From NCBI GenBank assembly GCA_027074805.1, contig JALTCK010000036.1:1-9236 (forward strand): DNA of 9,236 nucleotides, read 5' to 3'. This stretch comes from Thermococcus sp. Lineage in GTDB: Archaea > Methanobacteriota_B > Thermococci > Thermococcales > Thermococcaceae. Of the stretch, positions 1-4,050 are shown in pieces. Positions within the stretch are counted from its first letter, which is position 1; each line of letters starts with the position of its first letter. Both the position numbers and the translations under genes were made by a program. The notes under the pieces are model-generated. The model made no database searches. It worked only from the letters and a program-made list of their open reading frames with translations, and was not told the origin of the DNA.

Positions 1-480
1 GCAATATTCTTCATGAGCCTGCTCAACTCGCGCAACCCCTTCTTCATCACCGGCGCTCAGGCCCTTGGAGCGTTCCAGGTGAAGCGCTACGGCATTGAGC
101 CTATTCCAATGGCCTACCTTATAATCGAGCCCGGCGAAACCGTCGGCTGGGTCGGAGATGCCAGGCCTATACCGAGGCACAAGCCAAAGATAGCGGCCGC
201 CTACGCTCTGGCCGGCCAGTACCTCGGGATGCGCTTGGTGTACCTCGAGGCCGGTAGCGGCGCGTCGCAGCCCGTCCCGCCGGAGATGATAGCGGTCGTC
301 AGAAGGGTCATAGACGTCCCTCTTATAGTCGGAGGCGGTATAAGGACGGAAGAGCAGGCAAGGGCCGCGGTAAAGGCAGGTGCTGACATAGTGGTGACGG
401 GAACGGCGATAGAGAAGGCCGGGTCGATAGAGAAGGCCAGGGCAAAGCTTGAGGAGCTGAACAGGGGGATAAAGGGGTAG
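1..480 (+). CDS. Geranylgeranylglyceryl phosphate synthase, C-terminal part (5' end outside window)
   Basis: This enzyme joins geranylgeranyl diphosphate to sn-glycerol-1-phosphate, forming the first ether bond of archaeal membrane lipids. The reading frame is open from base 1, so the gene starts left of the window. The 159 visible codons are roughly the last two thirds of a family member of about 250 aa. Visible motifs are YLEAGSGA (fragment residues 81-88), GGGIRT (111-116) and VTGTAIE (132-138). These are the phosphate and glycerol-phosphate binding loops at the C-terminal ends of the TIM-barrel strands in the GGGPS/PcrB family. The N-terminal Mg2+-binding aspartate region is not in view. 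The gene ends with TAG and is followed by a T-rich stretch and an inverted repeat, then an independent promoter for the next operon. Codon use is GC-rich (43 of 60 bases are G or C at 241-300). The family call is secure; group and oligomeric state cannot be judged. Confidence 0.95.
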   Translation, partial: AIFFMSLLNSRNPFFITGAQALGAFQVKRYGIEPIPMAYLIIEPGETVGWVGDARPIPRHKPKIAAAYALAGQYLGMRLVYLEAGSGASQPVPPEMIAVVRRVIDVPLIVGGGIRTEEQARAAVKAGADIVVTGTAIEKAGSIEKARAKLEELNRGIKG

Positions 481-481
481 C

Positions 482-527
482 TTTCCAATTTTTGTGTACT
501 ATTCTTAATGGTAAATAAAATTGGAAA
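482..527. repeat. 11-bp perfect inverted repeat between GGGPS and the next promoter
   Basis: TTTCCAATTTT at 482-492 is the exact reverse complement of AAAATTGGAAA at 517-527, with 24 nt between them. The left arm lies directly behind the GGGPS stop codon and ends in a T5 run at 489-493, so this could be the transcription end of GGGPS (archaeal termination depends mainly on T-runs). The right arm abuts the A-rich element just upstream of the TATA box at 536-543, so an operator for the following operon is equally possible. The sequence does not decide between these roles. Confidence 0.5.
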
Positions 528-528
528 A

Positions 529-543
529 GAAAAAGTTATAAAT
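529..543 (+). promoter_or_regulatory. Archaeal promoter (BRE/TATA) of the two-gene surface-protein operon
   Basis: An A-rich BRE-like stretch (529-534) precedes TTATAAAT at 536-543. The expected start of transcription, about 25 nt on, falls near 564. That leaves a leader of roughly 22 nt, which holds a Shine-Dalgarno element GGAGAT at 575-580, six bases before the ATG at 587. An in-frame TGA at 563-565 excludes an upstream protein start. Confidence 0.75.
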
Positions 544-586
544 GCCTAAATACATGACCCTATGAATAATCTTTGGAGATCGTAAC

Positions 587-1456
587 ATGGCAACATTTGG
601 ATTGTGGTATCTTATGTGGGATGGGCGTGAGTTCAGGAGCCTTATGAGATATCAGGGGAACACTACCATGAGTACCGTGCAGGAGAAGCTGAGAAAAGTG
701 GGAATCGACAACCTCGTTGTCCTTGATACTGGGAGTGGTAGGGAAGGTAAATCGATGAGATACACCGGCAATCCGTGGGAAGATGCCTATGCCCTTTCGG
801 AATTCCTAAGTGACAATATGGTAATGCCCTATTACGTGGAGATACCTTTCTACAGATACCGGTCGGACGTTGCAAGAGGGTTTGACTACTGGAAGCAGTG
901 GATCGAGGTGTTCATGAGGTCTTCGGATCCAAATCTTAGGGGATTCTATTGGAATTACGAGTCTCCGATGATGTTTCCTGTTAAGGATGTAGGGATTCCA
1001 TGGGAGCCGGTGATTTCAGAGTTGGCTAGTAGGATACACGGAGGGGGCTTCAAGTTCATATGGATAACCTACATGCATTACACCTCTGAAAAGGATATAA
1101 AGAACAAGAGAGTATTTAGCAAAGATTCATTCAATCATCACGCTGCGTATTATTTTGACTGGGTGTTCCTTCAGCCTAACTACTATCAGGGAAAGCTTCT
1201 CCCTCCAGAAATTTCAACGTTGCAGACTTGGAAAAGATATTTGGATGAGGCCAAAAGAGGCCTTCGTAACTACCGAGGCATTGATAACATATACTACGAA
1301 TTCGAATGTGATGGGGCGGTAGTCACGAATCCAACATACAGGCAGCGGGCTTGTGATTATGTGGAGGTTCTTGGAAAGCCTTCACAGAGGGCTTATTACT
1401 ACGATGTGGACGTAAGGGCCCTTGAATATCTTAACGGAGTGTGTAACTATGTCTAA
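587..1456 (+). CDS. DUF4855-like protein, predicted TIM-barrel, glycoside-hydrolase-like; function unknown
   Basis: This 289-aa protein is rich in aromatic residues (Tyr, Trp, Phe). Three segments resemble strand ends of a glycosidase-like TIM barrel of the DUF4855 type: RGFYWNYES (118-126, with E125), FDWVFLQPNYY (190-200) and YYEFE (236-240, with E238 and E240). The acidic residues are candidate catalytic groups, but this is inference and no activity can be assigned. The ATG at 587 is supported by GGAGAT at 575-580 and by an in-frame stop at 563-565. There is therefore no upstream signal peptide, which is odd because DUF4855 relatives, as I recall, are usually exported. The 3' end overlaps the start of the next gene by 8 nt, so the two are co-transcribed and probably translationally coupled. 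Base composition is more AT-rich than the neighbours (19 of 60 G+C at 1081-1140), hinting at later acquisition. The family assignment is from recall of motif shape and is moderate. Confidence 0.6.
   Translation: MATFGLWYLMWDGREFRSLMRYQGNTTMSTVQEKLRKVGIDNLVVLDTGSGREGKSMRYTGNPWEDAYALSEFLSDNMVMPYYVEIPFYRYRSDVARGFDYWKQWIEVFMRSSDPNLRGFYWNYESPMMFPVKDVGIPWEPVISELASRIHGGGFKFIWITYMHYTSEKDIKNKRVFSKDSFNHHAAYYFDWVFLQPNYYQGKLLPPEISTLQTWKRYLDEAKRGLRNYRGIDNIYYEFECDGAVVTNPTYRQRACDYVEVLGKPSQRAYYYDVDVRALEYLNGVCNYV
1436..1441 (+). promoter_or_regulatory. Ribosome binding site deciding the start at 1449
   Basis: GGAGTG lies inside the end of the upstream gene, seven bases before the ATG at 1449. It favours this ATG over the in-frame ATG at 1422, which would place nine extra residues before an otherwise canonical signal peptide. 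Confidence 0.6.
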
Positions 1457-2675
1457 GCTGAAACCCCTCGTGGCGTTTTTCTTCTTCCTTGTTCTCTCCC
1501 TCCCCTTTGCATCGGCGGATGACTACTATAACTGGCCGTGGGGGGTCTCCTTTCAGCCCTTTGTCATTTATGCAGACTCGAATGGAGCCCTTGTTGGGGT
1601 TGAATACGGCTACTATGAAGAAGCCGGTCATTTTTCAGTATATTTTCATGATCCAGTGACTCTTAGTCCCATGGAGCTTTGGAATTACTTCATTTTCTAC
1701 GTCAATGAAAGCGGTGCCTACTACGTTGACTATATGGCGGTTTCTGGGTATGATAACATTCCTCTGGCCTTTTATAAGGGGTGGTTATACCTTTTCCTCC
1801 TGACCTCCACGAACACGAGTTTTCCAATAAGGGATCCTCCTGTCGCTGATAAGATCACCATAATTCGCTATTGTGAGGGAGCACTCCAGAAGATTGGGGA
1901 GGTTCCGCTTTTAGATAGCATTAACGTTTCAATGCCATATGTCCTGAACTACCAATATCCCAAAGGGAAGAGGGTTCTGTACAAGGTTGATGATTCCATT
2001 GAGGTGGTGGCCACTGGGAACGAGCGGAATCTAGACCTCAAAAGCGATCCCTACGAGGTGCGGTTGAGCAAGTATCCGTATGACATCTATCTCAGGAATA
2101 AAAAGTGCATGCCTGTTGAAGTTGGGGGAAATTGGATTGTCATCGCGTCCAAGTACAAACTTCCCCTTGGAAGGCTGAAGTCAAAGATTGAGCCCATCAA
2201 TGCTTCCTGCGCCATATCGTTGGAAGATGGCATCCTTATAGTACCCCCGATTATAGGAATAGCCTTTGCCAACGAGAGCATGTGGATAAAGCGTGATTTT
2301 CATCATGTATTCGATTTGTACCTTAACGAGAAACAGGCCCTGAGGCCAATTAATGTTTCCCTTTACTTCTACAAAAACAACACCCTCAGAGAACTCCCTC
2401 TACTCCACGTCTCTGAGAAGGGAGTGAGTGTACTTCCCGCTCCAGTCAAATATAAGGACGTCCACTGCTGTTCTTGTCTCCCCGTTCACGATAATTGGAC
2501 TGAGAGAACCTTCACCTCATCCACTGTCAAAGCCAATCACAGTAACCATTCTAGTTTTGCGGTCCAGAGGACTGGAACCACGGCATCCACAGACAGGGGG
2601 ATATGTGGAGTTGGTATACTTGCATTGCTGTCCCTACTATCATTGATCTTGGCGGTGAGAATCAAGAACTCATAA
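1449..2675 (+). CDS. Secreted, N-glycosylation-rich surface protein with CGP-CTERM-like anchor (CGV variant)
   Basis: This 408-aa protein has a Sec-type signal peptide: two lysines, a hydrophobic core VAFFFFLVLSL (8-18) and a likely cleavage after ASA at residue 23. The mature part has no domain I recognise. It carries ten N-X-S/T sequons (NES, NTS, NVS, NAS, NES, NVS, NNT, NWT, NHS, NHS), fitting an extracellular AglB-glycosylated protein. A Ser/Thr-rich linker (about 350-383) leads to GICGVG (385-390), a single hydrophobic helix and a short basic tail ending RIKNS. This layout matches the Thermococcales CGP-CTERM sorting signal, except that the proline of Cys-Gly-Pro is valine. A Cys cluster, C340, C341 and C343, precedes the linker. 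The gene overlaps the DUF4855-like gene by 8 nt. A role in binding or presenting surface polymers alongside that partner is possible but unproven. A frame irregularity near the linker cannot be excluded (see findings). Confidence 0.7.
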   Translation: MSKLKPLVAFFFFLVLSLPFASADDYYNWPWGVSFQPFVIYADSNGALVGVEYGYYEEAGHFSVYFHDPVTLSPMELWNYFIFYVNESGAYYVDYMAVSGYDNIPLAFYKGWLYLFLLTSTNTSFPIRDPPVADKITIIRYCEGALQKIGEVPLLDSINVSMPYVLNYQYPKGKRVLYKVDDSIEVVATGNERNLDLKSDPYEVRLSKYPYDIYLRNKKCMPVEVGGNWIVIASKYKLPLGRLKSKIEPINASCAISLEDGILIVPPIIGIAFANESMWIKRDFHHVFDLYLNEKQALRPINVSLYFYKNNTLRELPLLHVSEKGVSVLPAPVKYKDVHCCSCLPVHDNWTERTFTSSTVKANHSNHSSFAVQRTGTTASTDRGICGVGILALLSLLSLILAVRIKNS

Positions 2676-2711
2676 GGCATTGGTTGGAGGCAAAAGAGGA
2701 AGGAGCAAAAC

Positions 2712-2951
2712 TCAGGCCTCACTAAGAACCTTGAAACTGATCTTTCCGTTTTTGATGATTTTTTTGAGCTCTGATAGAAGCCCGCTGGGATTCTCCTCCA
2801 CTATCTCCATCCTGATCTCGCTGACGCCCTCTGCAGTGGGCGGAAGGAAGTGGACGTCGCGAATCTTACCCCTTACCTTCTCGTACAAACGGGCCAATAT
2901 AGCTCCCCTGCCTTTGTAGGGGATTTTGACATCCAATTCAACGATTTTCAT
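2712..2951 (-). CDS. Small hypothetical protein, predicted ferredoxin/ACT-like fold
   Basis: This 79-aa protein has predicted secondary structure reading beta-alpha-beta-beta-alpha-beta: KIVELDVKIP, RGAILARLYEKV, RDVHFLPP, SEIRMEIVEE, SGLLSELKKIIKN, ISFKVL. That order is the ferredoxin-like plectonic pattern of ACT and related ligand-binding or dimerisation domains. No ligand-binding Gly motif is clear enough to name an effector. The ATG at 2951 is chosen over the in-frame GTG at 2963 because GGTG at 2961-2958 makes a Shine-Dalgarno six bases ahead. The TATA box near 2988 also puts the transcript start close to 2963. It is monocistronic, convergent with the surface-protein operon and divergent from dppA. 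Function is unknown; a regulatory subunit is a guess. Confidence 0.7.
   Translation of the reverse strand: MKIVELDVKIPYKGRGAILARLYEKVRGKIRDVHFLPPTAEGVSEIRMEIVEENPSGLLSELKKIIKNGKISFKVLSEA
2749..2765 (+). terminator. Possible T-run terminator of the surface-protein operon, inside the opposing gene
   Basis: The 36 bases between the operon stop (2675) and the opposing gene contain no T-run on the plus strand. The first strong ones are T5 (2749-2753) and T7 (2759-2765), within the antisense of the 79-aa gene. They would suit an archaeal intrinsic terminator. They are also simply the Lys codons of the opposing gene, so the call is weak. Confidence 0.3.
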
Positions 2952-2980
2952 ACCTTTCACCACTTTATTTTATGAAAAAA

Positions 2981-2997
2981 GGCCTATATAACCTTTT
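2981..2997 (-). promoter_or_regulatory. Promoter of the 79-aa gene
   Basis: Read on the minus strand, an A/G-rich BRE-like element precedes TTATATAG (about 2991-2984). Transcription would begin near 2963, giving a leader of about 12 nt that is almost entirely the Shine-Dalgarno GTGGTGA. Confidence 0.7.
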
Positions 2998-3058
2998 TCA
3001 TGAGCGGGAATTATCTGGTTTTGCACCCCCTATTCCTTCCAGTTATGTCCTCACCGCA

Positions 3059-3072
3059 AGACTTATCTTTTA
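3059..3072 (+). promoter_or_regulatory. Probable promoter of dppA
   Basis: AAGACTTATCTTTT contains a TATA-like core centred near 3067. A start about 25 nt downstream falls at 3090-3093, just before the ATG at 3096. The mRNA would be nearly leaderless, which agrees with the lack of a properly spaced Shine-Dalgarno. Confidence 0.5.
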
Positions 3073-3095
3073 CCGCTTCGATTTCTATCGTGGTG

Positions 3096-3944
3096 ATGTC
3101 CGTGAGGGCATTCATATCCCTTGATCTTGAGGGGCTTCCATACATAGTCAGCAGGGAGCACCTCTTCGTGAAAGGCGCCCTCTACTCCGAGGCCAGGAGT
3201 ATAGCAACCCAGATAGTGAAGGTTACCGCAGAGGCGTTACACAAAAACGGTTTCGATGAAATAGTGGTAGCCGACAGCCACGGTCCGATGGTGAACGTTC
3301 TGCCGGAGGAGATGCCGGAGTACGTTGAACTCGTTAGGGGTTTTCCAAGACCGCTCAGCATGGTTGCTTTCGCGAGGGGAAGTGATGCGGCGGTTTTTCT
3401 TGGATACCATGCCAAGGCAGGAAGCGGTTACGCAACCTTTGACCACACCTACAGCGGCGCGAGCGTTGACAGGCTTGAGATAAACGGGGTAGAGGTCAGT
3501 GAGTTTCTCCTGAACTCGTACCTCCTCGGGAGCTGGGGGATTCCCGTGATACTCGTTGGAGGAGACGCGAAGCTGATAGATACTGACGTAGAGAGGTTTG
3601 CGCCATGGGTAATTGGAGTTCCGTTCAAGGAATCCCTCTCACGCTACGCCGCCAAAAGTCCGGGAATGGGAAGGATAACTAAAGCCCTGTGGGAGGCAAT
3701 CCCTAAGGCCGTCGGGAGACTGAAGAGTGGAGAAGCAAAGCCCTTGACCACTAAAGAACCGGTTGAGGTGAGAGTTCGGTTCCTGAGAAGCGACATGGCC
3801 GACGCCGCAGAGCTCCTACCCATCGTAAGGAGGCTGGACGGAAAAACCGTCGAGTTTGAGGCCAAGACTCTGGAGGAGGCTTACAGAGTATTCGAACTGC
3901 TCGTACTCGCGGCGGCTGGAGTAAATGCCATAGCAACGAGGTGA
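3096..3944 (+). CDS. dppA: D-aminopeptidase, M55 family (DppA-like)
   Basis: This cytoplasmic zinc aminopeptidase of family M55, typified by Bacillus subtilis DppA, releases N-terminal D-amino acids from short peptides. The 282-aa length is normal. All residues expected by alignment with the DppA active site are visible: D10 and E12 in SLDLEG, H62 in ADSHG, H105 in FLGYHAKAG and E136 in VSEF as metal ligands, plus H117 in FDHTYSG as the catalytic histidine. The ATG at 3096 is chosen because family members begin just before this first strand and because the promoter lies downstream of the other in-frame ATG at 3000. The 32 residues that earlier start would add look unlike protein from this family. 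The gene ends eight bases from the 3' end of the oppositely oriented H/ACA sRNA. In B. subtilis dppA sits with dipeptide transporter genes; no transporter is seen here, so a role in peptide recycling is only inferred. Confidence 0.92.
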   Translation: MSVRAFISLDLEGLPYIVSREHLFVKGALYSEARSIATQIVKVTAEALHKNGFDEIVVADSHGPMVNVLPEEMPEYVELVRGFPRPLSMVAFARGSDAAVFLGYHAKAGSGYATFDHTYSGASVDRLEINGVEVSEFLLNSYLLGSWGIPVILVGGDAKLIDTDVERFAPWVIGVPFKESLSRYAAKSPGMGRITKALWEAIPKAVGRLKSGEAKPLTTKEPVEVRVRFLRSDMADAAELLPIVRRLDGKTVEFEAKTLEEAYRVFELLVLAAAGVNAIATR

Positions 3945-3951
3945 GGTTTCG

Positions 3952-4020
3952 TGTGCCCCCGGGGAGCGAAGGGAGGTCACTGCTCGCCGAAGCGCTCCCT
4001 CCCCGCGGTTTCCCGGGGGC
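3952..4020 (-). ncRNA. H/ACA guide sRNA, Pf9-like, predicted to guide pseudouridylation of 16S rRNA
   Basis: This single-hairpin archaeal H/ACA RNA binds L7Ae, Nop10, Cbf5 and Gar1 to convert a chosen uridine to pseudouridine. Read on the minus strand, a 9-bp lower stem pairs 4020-4012 with 3963-3955, and ACA follows at once at 3954-3952. The pocket strands are 4011-4004 (AAACCGCG) and 3970-3964 (UUCGCUC). A 6-bp upper stem pairs GGGAGG 4003-3998 with CCUCCC 3976-3971. Above it is a kink-turn: GA 3997-3996 opposite GA 3978-3977, with a three-base AGU bulge 3981-3979. The tip is a C(UUCG)G tetraloop at 3992-3987. AAACCG (4011-4006) and CGCUCC (3968-3963) match archaeal 16S rRNA GGAGCG-U-G-CGGUUU, and position 3968 lies 14 nt before ACA, the family rule. 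The same pocket occurs in P. furiosus Pf9, as I recall it, whose target is 16S U910. A competing 7-bp pairing (3999-3993 with 3968-3962) exists in the naked RNA. Confidence 0.93.
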
Positions 4021-4040
4021 GTTATAAGTATGCGTGCCTC

Positions 4041-4050
4041 CTTTAAAAGT
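4041..4050 (-). promoter_or_regulatory. Promoter of the H/ACA sRNA, overlapping the hef stop codon
   Basis: On the minus strand ACTTTTAAAG spans the last hef codons and its TAA (4045-4043). Its centre is 25 nt ahead of 4020, exactly the first base of the sRNA lower stem. The sRNA can therefore be made independently of hef, although read-through and processing from the hef transcript is not excluded. Confidence 0.6.

Noticed and set aside
1130..1150. Minus-strand GTGATGA (opposite the DUF4855-like gene) as a C box
   Set aside because: No D box or second C'/D' pair follows at the right distance; it lies within a well-supported coding region.
2751..2775. TGATGA followed by CTGA as a box C/D sRNA
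   Set aside because: The C box lacks the leading purine, the boxes are too close for two guide regions, and the stretch is coding on the minus strand.
3000..3095. N-terminal extension of dppA from the ATG at 3000
   Set aside because: The TATA-like box at 3059-3072 lies inside it, the 32 extra residues do not fit the M55 family start, and the ATG at 3096 sits where the first strand begins.
3951..4020. GC-rich palindromic region as a plain bidirectional hairpin terminator between dppA and hef
   Set aside because: The kink-turn, UUCG loop, guide pocket with a 16S match and ACA box are specific to an H/ACA RNA on the minus strand, and archaeal terminators do not need such hairpins.
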